Origin: Leucogyrophana mollusca
Lineage: Eukaryota > Basidiomycota > Agaricomycetes > Boletales
Assembly (NCBI GenBank): GCA_021014945.1
Contig: MU266528.1
Location: 1-52,695, forward strand
Reading direction: 5' to 3'
DNA: 52,695 nucleotides
The notes under the pieces are model-generated. The model was given only the letters and a program-made list of their open reading frames with translations, ran no database searches and was not told where the DNA came from. Below are positions 1 through 12,474 of the stretch, one piece after another. Position numbers and translations under genes: made by a program. Position 1 is the first letter of the stretch. Every line of letters begins with the position of its first letter.

Positions 1-3
1 TGC

Positions 4-165
4 TACCCTATTACTTTTGTAGATATTTGTTTCTCAGACTAGCGGAATGATTGTGAGTCCGTTGTCGACTGAATATCAAACCGCTGATTAAATGTCATCA
101 GATATCAGACTTAGTTTGCGCTGATACATGGATATCCTTATGTTATCCTATTACTTCTGTAGATA
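4..165. repeat. Imperfect direct repeat, 22-nt unit
   Basis: Positions 4-25 and 144-165 carry the same 22-nt unit with two mismatches (both of the form TANCCTATTACTTNTGTAGATA). The copies are about 140 nt apart. No ORF or terminal inverted repeat is seen with them. They could be a degraded repeat end or chance duplication. The rest of 1-513 holds no gene I can support and is probably the promoter of the secreted-protein gene that follows. Confidence 0.5.
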
Positions 166-513
166 AGCCTATATACGATTTACCTTGTTTGTATCCGCTT
201 GTCAAATCCGTCTGGAAATAGCAGCACCTCCCCGATTTCCTGATGTGGAGATCGCAATATTGAGCATCGTCTGAAACGGTTGACGACCCCACAGATCATC
301 CCCAGAGAAGCTCCGTGTGACCTCAAGGCATCCCGTCACCTACTGATGCACGCTTCGGCTACATGGTGCAAGCATGTGGCTCGCCAACCATCCGCAGATA
401 TAAGATGATCGCATGGCCCCATATACTCCAAACTTTGAAATCGCCACTCCGTCGAGGTGAGACCAATAGCCGTCCATCTTCCTGGCCTCTTACTGACATC
501 CCCCCGCAGCAGT

Positions 514-1007
514 ATGTTCCCCAGGGTCACTCAAATCACCGTCCTCGCCACCTTCGCAAGTGTTGCCCTCGCCCTCTGTCCGACATCGGTCCCAAAAGCT
601 GGGTTTGTGCTCGATGTCTTCTCCGGTGAGGACTGCACCGGTCACCATCAACACCATGAAGGCACAATATTTCAGGATCACTTTAGCTCGGCTTGCTCCC
701 CGTGGCACGAGGACCCAATAACGCACGAGGACCCGGTTAAACACGTCGGATCGTTTGCTTTTAGAGCCAGCAAGCATTATAAACTGAGTCTCTTCAAGAA
801 GGGCGACAAGAGCAAGTGCGAGAAGAAAAATGGTAGGCGTTATCCTGGTGGTTGCCACTTGCCAGCCAGGTGCCAGTCGCTGACGCTGAGTTTGCAGAGA
901 TTCCATCAAAAACATTTGGCACCTGGATCGTGAATAGGACAAACGAAGATCAAAGGGATGCGAGTTCATTCTGGGTCTGGAGAGACCCACCAAAAGACAA
1001 GCTGTGA
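514..1007 (+). CDS. Small secreted protein (142 aa), function unknown
   Basis: Two exons, 514-832 and 898-1007, flank a 65-nt intron with a GTAGGC donor, a CTGAC branch site and a CAG acceptor. The join gives 142 codons plus stop. The first ~20 residues form a clear signal peptide (MFPR followed by a hydrophobic run ending SVALAL). The mature part has four cysteines, a His-rich HHQHH patch near residue 45 and no membrane segment. The start was chosen because it opens the signal peptide; an in-frame upstream ATG at 457 would bury it. It resembles the small Cys-containing secreted proteins common in agaricomycetes (possible effector or cell-surface protein), but I recognise no domain. Without the intron the frame closes at 933, which gives a different C-terminus. 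Confidence 0.75.
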
Positions 1008-1458
1008 CGTACGTTGCGTTGACTGCGGGTCCAGGAAGCCCGAAAATGTATGGTGTACTGCTAGGCCGGGGTCGACTGTCAAGCCCAACGGCTCATGATG
1101 GTGAAGATCGAAGAATAGCATTGTGCAGCATCTTGAGGACGGCTAATCACTACAAGTCACTCTTGAACCAACGTGCCTTCTCTGATACTTCTATTTACAC
1201 AAAAGAGGACCCGGGCTAATGTTTAGAATCGAGGATCAACGATAGCTTTTATTGGGCGAATACTTATAGAAGTATATTATATGGGGGTGGGCAATCCCCT
1301 CCATACTATATATATCTACTCAGCGAAAAGATAGCACAGAAACAAACGAAAAGGAGACGTAAGGTATATACAAGTTGCTTGTCAAATCAGTATCTCATAC
1401 TTATGAATCAGGTAACGTAGGGTATCGACACACAGAAATCACAACGCATCTTCCGTCT

Positions 1459-2398
1459 TTATTCTGCCTTCACCCGATCCTTGGGCTTCCCGCCAAGCTT
1501 CTGTCCCTTCCCGACGCCAAGGACTCTTCGTCGTTGACGCATCATGTGTGTGTACATCACATAGAGGGCTACACGATCACAAATGAAGTTGTTCAGCGAT
1601 ACATCGAACCGGGGAGGGCGCCGAGGCCACCGAGAGCTTACCTGGCCACCAAATAACCCACAATCCTGCATGAGCAAAGTCCTCCAGGCCCCATCGAGCC
1701 CAGCCGCCATTGGCCCATTCGGGAATGGTACTCAGCATGAGCATAGCCTCGCTCCCAGCGCCTAGCGGATATAGCACGTAGAACGACGTGTACCGCAGCC
1801 AAGTCAGCCCCATTGGGGGCTCTGAGCCCATCAAGGAGACCACATAAAACATATACCTTGGCACCTCGGTGATAGCCCAAGAAAGAACCATAGTGGTGTA
1901 GATCGGGTTCGTGCGGGTGACAGAAAAGCGCGCAACAATGCCCCAGGTAATAAAGAGGCGGGAGGATACTTGCATGAGGGTTGTCGGCAGTGGGGAGCGC
2001 ACAAGTCCGACTATGACGTGGATTATTTCGAGGATGGCAAGAGACTGAACAGGAGCGAGCGCGAAGTAGGTGAAGGCATGGGTGGAGGGGATATACGGAC
2101 GTAGGAGGGAAACAAGGGCAAGAGAGACCTGGTTGGTAGATTTTGAAGTGGAATTAAAGTAGGAGATGATGGAACCGAGAGGATTGTATTTTCCGGTGGC
2201 TGATGGGTCATAGAGCGTGTAGAGGGAAAGGAAGAGGACATAAGTCCAGCCGATTCCTGAGACGCCATTGAATGCGATCAGATAGAACCGAGCAAGAGAT
2301 GACTGTTCTGAACGCGTCTGTCAGTCAAATTTTGCGCCGTTTCGGCTGGGACGCGACCTACCTCGTGAGCGCGTTTTTGGGGTTGCATTGTTTGACAT
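1459..2398 (-). CDS. PHS1: Very-long-chain (3R)-3-hydroxyacyl-CoA dehydratase (PHS1/HACD family)
   Basis: This ER membrane enzyme carries out the third step of very-long-chain fatty-acid elongation, dehydrating 3-hydroxyacyl-CoA to trans-2-enoyl-CoA. Exons 2398-2362, 2307-1642 and 1568-1459 sum to 813 nt, giving 270 aa. Family hallmarks are visible: QVSSRLFITWG, a WAITEVPRYMFY block, then WLRYTSFYVLYPLG with GSE, which contain the Tyr and Glu expected to be catalytic. Several hydrophobic helices are present. The C-terminus is basic (KGQKLGGKPKDRVKAE) and ends in a lysine-rich tail of the kind found in ER proteins. Length matches the family (about 220-290 aa). It is divergent from the bZIP gene at 3223 and convergent with the secreted-protein gene. 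Identity is well supported; both introns fit consensus and phase. Confidence 0.92.
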
Positions 2399-3222
2399 CG
2401 TGGTCGTTACTATACCTCGTCTGCTCGTGAACAGTTCGTCCAAGTCGTAGTTTGCGCGTTAGCAGTAATTTCGAAGGGGCACGATGACAAAGACTATTAC
2501 AAAGCGTCGATCAAGCGAGAAAAAATCGTCCCAACCTTTTGTTCGTCTGCTTCCAAACGTCCGAGTCCAACACTACCGCAGATTTGAAGGACAAAGTCTT
2601 GAAGATTCTACTAACAAAGCTTTGAAAAGGACGCGCCTATCGATTGGATCCGCTCGAAGCGCTTGGCCAACTCGGATCCCCATCGATAGTGGCCCACTGG
2701 ACCTAAACTTGCATAGCGACTTTCTTGGATCTCTATGACCTGCCTGCCACCGAGGCTCTGCTCTATTTTACTCGTTCCTCTGCTCGACGCCACTAGTGCC
2801 GTAGTCATGCTCACTAACGGACGCCCGTCGCCCACCGCTTTGGAATCGGGACCACGAATCCTCTCTGACTAATCACCCAGCTGACTCATCGATCTGGGCA
2901 AATTCGCCCAGCCTCACCGGAAAACTCCGGGCGTTTATGTGGAAACCTTCCTTTTGTAACCACGATTTTCGGTAAATCTAGCCGCTTTAGGGCAAATATC
3001 GGCCACGGAGAAATGTTCTTAAACGAACCGCCTCAACGAAAGCTCCCACGCTGCCTTGACTTTTTCTTACTAATACTCGCGCCCACCCCCTCAGCGAGCA
3101 CAATCAACGCGCTTCCTTGAAATCCTATCCCGCAGCACAACGATAACGACGACGATAACGATATCTTAGCGGGGAAAGGGAATAAGTTACCGAGGAATAA
3201 CACAGGCTAGAATTTAATCGCA
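2399..3222. other. Divergent intergenic region
   Basis: This 824-bp stretch separates the start of the PHS1-like gene (-) from the bZIP gene (+), so it should hold both promoters. The short ORFs here have no recognisable domain or intron-supported extension. A purine-rich stretch of GATAACGA-type units precedes the bZIP start (about 3140-3170). I see no definite operator or core promoter element. Confidence 0.4.
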
Positions 3223-4124
3223 ATGTTGTCGTACACCCAGCAGGAAACACTCACTACACATTCTCTGCCAACCATGCGTCTCAGAGACGACCCCGGGCCA
3301 TCGCAAGCGCAAGCGCAACAGCCCCAAAACCAAAACCAGCAGCAAACACAACCGCAGAATCAGCAACAGCAGCAGCAGCAACCAGCAGCAGGAGCAGCTG
3401 CGCCGACGACAACAACGACAACACGCACGCGGAAACGCAAGACTCCTCCGACAACACCCAACGCGCCTCCTCCCCCGCCGCCGCCTCAGCCTCAGCACCA
3501 GATGCACCTTACGCATGTTCTCCCTCCTCCGCATACCCTCATGCACCCGCCTCCGCCAGGCATGCACCCACCACCTCCTGGCATGCACCCACCTCCCGGC
3601 ATGCCACACCCTCAGATGTACCAGTACGCTCCCGCAGACTATCCTCAGCCACCACCACCGCCTCCAGACCAGCAGCAGCAAAATGGAGACAATGGAGAGG
3701 GAAGTGGTGGTGAGGGTGGGGGAAAGGGGGGGAGAGCACTTAGCCAAAGCAAGCGGGCAGAGCAGAATCGGAAAGCACAGCGGGCCTTCCGGGAAAGGCG
3801 AGACCAGTAAGCCGATCATCTTACCTGTTGACGACAAGGTCGAACCAGTTTCCCTGTAGACATGTTAAAGCGCTTGAATCTCGGTCTCAGCTGCTCGATG
3901 CAGCGCTGGCGAGTGCAGACGAGGCGAATAGGAGATGGGAAGAATGCCGTGCTCTCGTGGACCAGCTACGAATCGAGAACGCAGCGCTGAGGGCAGCACT
4001 GAGCCAGACGCCCATTGGAAATCAGCCGGCTCCAGGACAGGCGCAGGGGCAGGTTATGCAGCAGCAACCGCAGCAACCAGATAGGCAAGAGGGAGAGAAG
4101 CAAGAAGGAAGTACAAAGGAATGA
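3223..4124 (+). CDS. AP-1-like (YAP/PAP1 class) bZIP transcription factor
   Basis: Exons 3223-3806 and 3860-4124 join to 849 nt, giving 282 aa. The N-terminal ~160 residues are low complexity: a Q-rich run, then proline-rich PPPPGMHPPP repeats, then a Gly/Glu stretch. The basic region, with key residues KRAEQNRKAQRAFRERRDQ, is split by the intron; the AQRAFRER signature is the fungal AP-1 type rather than plant or Gcn4 type. It is followed by HVKALESRSQ and a leucine-zipper coiled coil to about residue 240. The C-terminus is again Q-rich. It lacks an obvious Cys-rich redox domain, so it is not a complete Yap1-like oxidative-stress sensor. A second ATG at 3274 could also serve as start. A nuclear DNA-binding role is well supported; target genes are unknown. 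Confidence 0.88.
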
Positions 4125-4688
4125 AGGGGTTGGCGAGTTCGAAAAGCCTTGATGATATCAACTTCAGTTTTCTTTTGCATCGCTTTAACTTGAGGGCATG
4201 GGCTTAGCCTCTTGTAGTAAATTGTGTTTACCTTTCGTAACAATAATTCATAGCGCGGCATCATAGACGGTATACGATCGCGATACACGTTGACATGGTG
4301 GGAGGAGACAAGCTGGGCAGCAGCAGCAAATCTTTAGGTAACCCGGAGTCTTTGTCATCGTGATCATACACATCCACTAAGTATGGGACGAATTTTAAAG
4401 CTTCAAGGTGCGAACGTTCGCCGACTGTTGCTCAGCAGGACCGTGACCAACAAGGCACTCACGTCCATGATCTCCGGTTTTCGTCGCGAGAAGAGGGCTG
4501 ACCGCGCTGACCGACTCAGTTCTAGACAAGAGTTGCAACATCCTGGCAGTGACCAAATTCGCACCAAATTCACAAGAGGTGTGGATATAGGCCGCGAAAA
4601 TCATGCGACTCGCGTTACAAATGGATTGAGGTACTTGGACAAATACAAGTTACACAAAAACAACCAGAGTGAGTTCTCATTCTGGCGG

Positions 4689-5626
4689 TTAAGAGTAGAA
4701 CTTCCTGTAGAGCGCCACAATGAGCTCCTAAAGCCCTGTAAGTTCACTCGTCTAATGAATGGGAAATTTGAATCTGAACCCACCTCGTCATATGTTGCCT
4801 TCGTGCTCGGCCTTTCCATCATCGTGTTCAGGTAGCGCATGAACTTCGTGTATTTGGGTCCTTGCAGCTCCTCGCCAAGCTTACGACCCTCGCCAGGGGC
4901 GAACTTTCCCAGCTCCGTCTTCCATACGATCTGCAGCCGTGCAGCGAACGGGATAAGCGTAGCATCTGCGATCGTGTACGTGTCCCCCACAGCGAAGTCG
5001 CCTGTCTCCGGCAGCAGATCTTGTATCGCATCGACCCCTTTGAGGATATTTTCATACGGCTCGACGCCGTTTGAGAAAGCAAAAGAGGGAAGGACAAGTT
5101 TATTAGCGACCACGTCTATGAAGTACCGGACTCTGGCGCGAAGGACGGGGTCCTTTGGGAGGAGACCGGACTCGGGGTAGAGGTCCGCGATAAACTCGAG
5201 GATGACTGCAGATTCAGCTATTTTCTCGGATTGTGGGGACGGGTCCTCTGGGGCGACCTCAGGTCCGCCATAGGAGATGGCCGGGCACTTGACCATATGG
5301 GTGTCAATACCTTCATCTATGGCGTTGAGGTTGCGAAACTCACCTTGCCTACAGGATTGACTTTGGCAGTGAACCACTCTGGCTTATTGAATAGGTCGAC
5401 TTCGCACACTTTGTGCGGAGCTTTTGCCTCTGCCAAAGCTAGGGCGACCTATGGTGTGGTGGCACTTCACAGAGGGAATGCGATGACCTGGGAGGAGCTT
5501 ACCTTGTGGCTGAAAGGGGATGCCTGAATACAGTGGTGTGAATATGATATTCAAACCGGAAATCAATGAAAAGCGCACTTCAAAACGGTAGAAAGTGAGC
5601 TGCTGCGGTTCACTGGACGACGACAT
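4689..5626 (-). CDS. Glutathione S-transferase
   Basis: Five exons (5626-5579, 5523-5503, 5448-5344, 5287-4784, 4727-4689) sum to 717 nt, giving 238 aa. The N-terminal thioredoxin fold starts LTFYRFE-ASPFSHKV and continues ALAEAKAPHKVCEVDL, typical of the glutathione-binding domain. SPFS stands where omega-type GSTs have CPF(A/S), so the catalytic Cys appears replaced by Ser. The C-terminal helical domain carries a GDTYTIADATLIPF signature (N-capping box). The last exon was set by choosing the acceptor that gives ELIVALYRKFYS and a stop. The first intron uses a GTGCGC donor and exon 2 is only 21 nt. Predicted role is conjugation or reduction of glutathione adducts in the cytosol. Class assignment is uncertain. 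Confidence 0.88.
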
Positions 5627-6630
5627 GGTGACAGTCTGGCCTGCGATCTTGGATGGAGTTGACGCATTTCTTGGGACTCTTATAGGCCCCTGACGGTTCC
5701 ACTTTACGAGCGGCTCGACCCTGAAAATAATCAGTGGTGCAACATGGACATAAATGTGGATAGCCGGCGTCAAGTCAATGTGACTCGATGACCTCTGGTT
5801 CCTGGTGGGTACTGATCCTCCAATGTCAACTGATCTTTGATCAGCGAGCCATCTTTGCTCGGATGTCGACTAATCCTGGGTGCGATATACACGACTTTAC
5901 AAACGAATATATCGAATGCCGTATATTCTGTAATGTCACCTCCTGGAGACTATACATGACTCAGTACGACTCAGTAGTGGTTTGATGACCGTGTGTGTAA
6001 TCAGGGTTGTCAGGGGTTTTGAGCTCGCCCACATAACTGTTACACGAATTTCTGGCTCTTTTTCGGTGATTATCGCCTCGTCAAATCACTGCGTGAAAAA
6101 CAGTGCTTGCTTCATTCTGGGTGGGCCACAGATCAGGGGAAGTCATCATGATCACGTGATCCATTATATTGGAACACGTCCTGTGTGGACGCGTCGCGAC
6201 TCTCCGAAAGATGGGTTAGGCCCCTTTTCACCTTCAGGATGGTACGGTTGAAGAGTGGCGCACATATCCTTACGGAAGGTACAACCATCAAGGCCAAATA
6301 AAAAGAACGTATTCCGGGCCAGTACAGCGCGCGCCGGGGGCTTACCGGGTACCGACATCGCGACCGAGACCCGAAGCTCGCCGTAACACTTCCCACTCAT
6401 TTGCCTCCCTGATCCACTAGCATACAGCGGATTCAGAGGCATTTTATGGGGCATGAAGGCAAGGTCACACGCATTCATAAGGGGCGCCAAGATACGGTAA
6501 AGTCCTGTCTCTCTCCCCGCTCAGCGAGGAACTGGCTGTCGCCGGATAGTCGTGGTCACCTCATTACTCAGATATATCCATAGAAATAAAACAAATACCG
6601 ATTATAAATACATCCCTGTGCCTTTGGATA
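5627..6630. other. Intergenic region, about 1 kb, with a perfect CACGTG palindrome
   Basis: This lies between the GST start (-) and the 3' end of the HMMR-like gene (-), so it is GST promoter plus downstream sequence. A perfect 12-nt palindrome, GATCACGTGATC, sits at 6150-6161 and contains the E-box core CACGTG (bHLH/Cbf1-type site). An ACGCGT hexamer lies at 6189-6194. A 108-codon minus-strand ORF (6164-6490) has no recognisable domain or splice-supported context and is not called. Confidence 0.4.
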
Positions 6631-9146
6631 TCACATAATCTCGTCCAATGTCATATCCCCTGGAATGGTTTCTAGTGGAAGTTTGCTGCCTGCAGAGACT
6701 GTGTCCAACTTTGAACCCCCATTATGGTTCGTAGACGGAGGTCGAGTTTGGCTCGTGACGTTCAAGTTCTGGGACCCCAAAGGAGGTCTCGTAATTCGCG
6801 TGAGGCCAGTGCGCGGTTTGCTGTCGATAGGAATCATGGCGGATGTGTACATCCCCAACTCCTGCCTCAAGTCGTCGTTTGCGGCCGTGACAGTATCGCG
6901 CTCACGAGTGCACACCAGCAGTTTCTATGATACGGTAAATAATATTCAGCGCCCCAGTCACGGCAAAGACGCACCTGCTTAACATCGGCCAATTCCCTCC
7001 TGATTCGATCGACGTACATAATCCTCTGTGCGGGGTTGTTATGCCCGAGTATCTCGGCATTGAAGCGACTCAGCCTCTCTGCTTCTTCTTCGGCCAGGTC
7101 GTTCCGCGCGAGAAGTGCTTCCGTCTCGTCGACGAGGCTATAATATGCCTCTTGGAACCGCGAGACATCGGTCAGCTCCATGTTCAGCCTGTCGGCAACA
7201 GTTAGCGTACAACGAACGGACAGAATAGCCGGCAGAAAAGAGACACGGGCGGGGGGTACGAGATGGAAGACGTACTGCTCGACTTCGGCTTGTAGTGCTT
7301 CTTCTGCAGTTTTGCTCATTCGTGCGGCTGCGGTTAGTTTCTGCACTATTTCTCGCTCCTTCTGCAGAGCATCCTTGTGCTTAAAGGTTTCCTCCTGGAG
7401 TCGAGCCTTCTGCTCTGCAGAGCGCTGCTCGAGAGCATTATGAGCTTCTGTTGACTGCTGAAGGGCAACTTGAGTGTCTACAAGAGATTGTTGTAAGCCG
7501 GAGAGTTCTGTGCGAGCACTCTGGAGCTCAGAGCAGAATGCATCACGATCTGACGTGACACGGCAAAGGTTGTCGGCTTGGTCTTTGCTGATGGTGCGTT
7601 CGAGACAGAGGGCCTTGTCGTTTATCGAGTATTGCACGAGGAGGTCGTCCAAGGTAAGACGGTACAAATCGCAAGTCGCAGCGTACTGCCCCACGAGTGA
7701 CTCCAGCGCTCGTCGCTGGCTGTCAATCATCTCCTTCTCGGCAAGGTCGGCCTCCTTGCCGAGGCTTTCGAGAAGGACTGCGGGATGCAAATCTGTGCTG
7801 TAGTCACATTTTTGCTTCTCCAGCATATGCATGTAGAATGCAGCTTCCTCCTCCACGTCATGTATCCGCTGCTGTAGGACCGTGTTGTCTTCTTTCGTGT
7901 ATCGCACGAGATTTGCCAGTTCTATCACCTGTCCCTCTGAGTTTGCCAGCTTGCGCTCGAGCCGCACGAAGCGCAACTGCAGCGTTGCATGTTCATGTTT
8001 GAGGAGCACATGCTTCGAGACAGCAACGGTCGACGACGCTAAACGACCGTAATCCTCTGCAACACGAGCTAGAGTTGAGCGGCATTGTTCGAGCTGCTGC
8101 ACGAGCTCTTCTTCCTGGCTCTCTGCGGCAGTTTGCCAGGACATGAGTGTTCTCCGCACTTCACTGGCTTCGCTTTGCGCAGCGTCGACCAGGGACTGTA
8201 AATTCTGCGCGCTTTCTCGAGCCTTCTGGACTTCACCGTCGGCTTTCCCTTTGACCTCCTGCAGACAGCCTTCGAGCATCTCTCTCTTCTTCCGTTCCGT
8301 CGCAAGTGTCCTTTCGAGGTCAGCAATCTTCTTCTCTCGCTCTCTCACGTCCTCTTTCCGCTTGGTTTCAAGGCTTTGCAGTGCCTTTTTCGCCTCCGCA
8401 GTTTCTGTTTGCTTCCCAGCAAACTGTGCGTTCTCGTGTTCGGCCCTTCGAACCTTGGCACGAAGGTCTTTGAGTTCGCTCTGGTCGGCGACGCTAGATC
8501 TCTTGTACTCTTGTAATCGGAGATCATATGCATCATTTTGTTTCTTCAGTTTGTCGATGCGCTCGGATTGATCGGTGTTGGCCTTTTGTAGACGAGCCAA
8601 TTCGAACTTGGAACGCTCGAGTTCGAGATGGTGCTGACATTGCTGTCAGTTCAAGATATAATTTGTATGGCCAGCGATACTCACCGATTTCTTGTCGTCA
8701 GCGTGCACTTTCTCTAATTCTTCGAGTCTTCGCAGTATAATTGCGTATCGATCCGTGCTCGGTGGTTTCGCAGAGGTCGCGGTTGGTTTTGCGGGGGGCT
8801 TCGTGTCAGTGTCATGTGTACCTGGGCCTAAGAATGACAATCAAAAATATGCATAACGCACGGGCTTGTGTATTCACCTGGAACCTCTGATTGCTTCTCC
8901 TTTGAGAAGCGATCAGTCTTCTCGAGGAATGCGCCGCGTTTATATGTATCCAGGGAGTCTATCAGATAACATAAGTAAGTCTACGGTCAGTCCGTGCCAC
9001 GAGCTCACCAGTGGGTATATTATATGCATTTGGTCCTGGAACGTCGGATACTGGGGTGCGGGTTATTACCGTGGCACTGACCAATCATAGCACGCGCATA
9101 ACGTACCTTTGTCTGGTACAAATCGTGGTCCTTTTGGAAATAACAT
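6631..9146 (-). CDS. HMMR/RHAMM-like coiled-coil protein (726 aa)
   Basis: Seven exons (9146-9107, 9050-9009, 8958-8878, 8827-8685, 8642-7276, 7188-6975, 6924-6631) sum to 2181 nt. The N-terminus begins MLFPKGPRF and holds two proline-glycine elements (VPGPNAY, VPGPGTHD) flanking YKRGAFLEKTDRFSKEK. This layout matches the N-terminal module of hyaluronan-mediated motility receptor (FPKAP, PSPGAYD, SFQKSQRF). Residues ~85-650 are almost continuous coiled coil. Near the C-terminus FNAEILGHNNPAQRI matches the conserved HMMR block LLGHQNLKQKI. The tail is Pro/Ser-rich and ends DMTLDEIM. In animals HMMR binds microtubules and targets spindle poles; the fungal role is inferred to be cytoskeletal or spindle-related, not hyaluronan binding. 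The first three introns make very short 5' exons. MCB boxes lie upstream. Confidence 0.8.
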
Positions 9147-9260
9147 TGTCGGGATCGTAACGGTCGTATATGTCGTTGTCTGGCGAGTCCTGTATTGCCC
9201 AAGCTGTTGGGTGGGTGAACTTGAATCGCAAGCGGAACCACAACCAAGCAGACGTCAACA

Positions 9261-9424
9261 AACGCGTCGCGTTAATCAACCACGTGGTCAAAAGTCAGTC
9301 CGCCAGATGGGATGAGTGCTGATGAGTGGGCATGTAACTATTAGAGGCTGTCTTCGAAACTTTGGTCTGCCAACAGCACACCAACCTTAGTTGCAAGCTG
9401 GATGACACCACAACGCGTCGCGTT
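9261..9424. promoter_or_regulatory. Two MCB-like palindromes upstream of the HMMR-like gene
   Basis: The 13-nt sequence AACGCGTCGCGTT occurs exactly twice, at 9261-9273 and 9412-9424, about 115 and 265 bp upstream of the HMMR-like start codon at 9146. Each copy contains ACGCGT (MluI cell-cycle box) and is palindromic around its centre. MCB boxes bind MBF (Mbp1/Res-type factors) and drive G1/S transcription in yeasts; the assignment here is by motif and position only. The remainder of 9147-10585 shows no supported gene. Confidence 0.5.
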
Positions 9425-10585
9425 CGTTTCACCACGCTTGTTTGACCGAAAAATCTGCTTAGGTCCAGATCGACATCCGGTGAAGGGGGTTTCAAGAGAG
9501 GGTATAAGATTGAGTTTTTATACGAATCGCGTAAGTATGTGCATGATTTCATGAAGAAGGTTCAGGTATAAACATCGTAAGGTTCGTCAAGAGGCATGCA
9601 TGTAGAGGGGAACCAAGAAATGGAGCGAGGAACGAGGCGCGAGATCATGTAGAAGAAAAAGTGAACGGGAAATGATGTGGGAAGGGAAGGTCGGCGCAGA
9701 GGCATGTCAAGACAATGTCACTATGGCAAGGGGTGAAAATGCTGCGAACGTCTCTGAGTTGGGCGATGAACGTGTGTTTATGTGGATGCCAACGTGATGG
9801 TTTCATCTACGCCGTGAATGGTAGTTTTGATAAAAAGCGGAAATGATGATGGAACCATGTTTGGATTGTCCTGAAAGGTCTATAATCCTTGATCAGGGTA
9901 GCGACTAAAGAGCTTATCAAGGCACTTACCACATTACTCTTTGGAGTATTTGGGAATGCCCATGCAGAGACTGAAGAACAAGACTAGGAAAAATGAGAAT
10001 AAAGGAAAGGACGGTGCAGCGTATCGTGTATGTTGGCCGGCACAGCGAGGATGAACGAAATCAATAACTTGAATAAGAAATTAGGAAAGGCATGCAACCG
10101 GACAGGAAAAAAACGACACGTGGGCCCGACGACAAGAGATCCAGGGATGAAAAGACTGCCGAGAAGAAGCGTGAAGGGGTATGATACTGTCGGATACACG
10201 AGTGATGATTGGCAGAGAGCGGGGTATAAGGAATGCGAGTGCGACGAAGATGACGACGATAGCGGGGGTGTGGGGGAGGCAAAATACATATGCACAGGCT
10301 GGTGGCAACGCCTTTGATAATAGAATAGTAGTTTCGGGAGACGAAACGGGAGGATAGATTTGGTCCCGAACAATGCAACGTGTGGCACCAGACCGGGAGG
10401 CGAAAAGCGCTTCACAAGCTCAACAGCGCGTGAAGAGATTTGGTGTGTGTTGATATTCACCCCGAAACAGGAGAGACAGGTATCCTTACAACACGTACGG
10501 AGTGGTGTTCGCAGGCGTACCGTCCCCCTTGTCTGACTCCCCGTCGGCGGCCTTCCCTTATCCCGTATCCACCAGCATCTGTCGC

Positions 10586-12474
10586 CTAGAGACCTCCGTC
10601 CAAGACGCCTCTGACATCCCTCACGTCGCCAAGATCCGCGAGGAAAGGACACAGGTCCGTAAGCTCCGTGTCATGGGGGTCGTTGAACCATGATGAAACG
10701 GGCACGGCATTATTGGGGTGGAATATGTATGACGCGGGCGAATTATCGAGGATGATTGTGTCTGCGATGGGGCGGCCAAGCTGAGAGAGGTCCTGAATAC
10801 GAATCGTATGTAAATGGGTGCACAGCACACTTCAAAAACAATGGTTGTACCTTGACGTAGTTTCCTTTGTGGTTGTAGCAGCTCTCTCTGAACAGCCTGT
10901 GGGACACAACCTGATGGATATCAAGTTTGTCCAATACTGGGTCCGCATACTAAAGGTTGCCTATCAGTGGCATTCAATGGGGAAAGGGCTGAGATCAAAT
11001 ACCTTGCTTAGACTCGCGGTGAAAACCACCACCTCGTATATTTCGCCCATCTTCTTCAAAAATTGATCCACCCCCGGGCGCTTAATAACGTACACGTTGT
11101 GCCAGTGGTACTCGATTTCAACGGGCACAACGTAGTCCGCATGCTGGATGGACTAGAACAGTACCAGGAGATGAGCGCACAGTGAAGGCTCGACAAAGGC
11201 TCGGCATACCTTGAAACTGCTATGTACGAGGGTCTCGTCCAAATCTAGGACGAGACACTTGCGACCAGCATGGTGTGGCGCAATAGGAGGGAGGAGTGGA
11301 CGCGGGTTCCCATCCTAAAATTAAAAATGTCAGTCAGTCCCCCATACATCCTGGAAAACTTCAAGATATGACTTACAGGACCGATCGGTATCCCGGCGCC
11401 ACCATTCATAATCAATGCGTCCTCATCGTCCTCCTCAATACCCTCGCCCTCACCCTCTTCGCCATCCTCACCTTCGCCGTGTCCGTCCTCGTCGGTGAAG
11501 CTCCCGTCGGAATCCGTGGCTGTCGTGTGCGAGGTGTCCCCAGCATGCGAGTGCGAACCTGCAGATGTCGTATGCGACACATCCCCATGAGAAGGTGGGG
11601 CAGGCGAGAAGATGTCCGACCCGGTGGAGCCGGGAGGCTGCACTGCGCCACTCGTCATGCCCTCTGTCTCCGCAGGTGGAAGAAGCGCCTTAGTTGGCGT
11701 TGGAGGAACTAACACCTCAGCTTCTTGTGGGGATGCTGGGGACTCCGGGTCTGGCACTATAATAGTAGTAGTAGGAGGTTTCTCCCGCTCTTTCTCCTTG
11801 GCCTCACCGTCAGGGTGCTGTTTCTCGCCGGTGACGCTGGTGTCTAGCGTAGGTCCTGAGGCACCACTGGCTTCGTCTGCATCTTTGCCTCGTGCTGTTT
11901 CTCCGAGATCAATGTCTACCGGATGAGTACTTTCATTCGGCGCAATACAGGGCACGAGTTTGCGAACGAGTCTCGACATGAATGACTCCTTCTTTGAGGA
12001 ACGTTGTGAGGCAGTGTTGGAATGGTTGGCATCTCTCGACGGAGGAGGCGGCGCTAAGGATTTCTCCCGTGTGGAGCTGGTGGAGGCATCCGAGGATTTG
12101 GCTGGTTTTGATTCAGATTTGGCTTTTCGGGAGAATCTGCGTTTCGTACTGGCTTGGGTGCTAGAAGCGGTAGGCTGGGTGTGCGTTGTCGTGGCGAGCG
12201 AGCCCTTGTCCTTATCTTTCTCTGCGGGCTTCACGTTTTCGCGCTCATCGGGCGAAACGAAAGTTGAAACTGTAATGGACGGGTTCGGATTCGGGTTGTT
12301 GTCCTTGTCCGCTTCCGAAGATGAAGAGGGTGTCTGCTCGTGCGCCTGCGCACTGGCGTCGACGCTGGCAGGCCCGCTTCCGTTCGCAGCCGGAGTCAAC
12401 GTGCTCTCGTTGCGTTTCTCGGCGTCGTTGGATTCTGCGGGCGGCGAGGAGTCTTGTGGTGGTGGGGCTGCCAT
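10586..12474 (-). CDS. FCP1/NIF-family CTD-like phosphatase (PSR1/SCP type)
   Basis: Five exons (12474-11377, 11314-11210, 11152-11003, 10949-10851, 10792-10586) sum to 1659 nt, giving 552 aa. The first ~365 residues are disordered (Ser/Pro/Glu-rich, acidic run before the catalytic domain), with a basic Cys-containing patch [12 protein letters not shown] that could be a membrane-attachment site as in yeast Psr1. The phosphatase domain opens [15 protein letters not shown], the DxDx(T/V) motif whose first Asp is the phospho-acceptor. It continues [30 protein letters not shown] and [13 protein letters not shown] (second DN motif). Members dephosphorylate Ser/Thr residues, including in sodium-stress signalling (Psr1/2). 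The start at 12474 begins a natural N-terminus (MAAPPPQDS); upstream in-frame sequence looks like 5'UTR. Identity is firm; substrate is unknown. Confidence 0.9.
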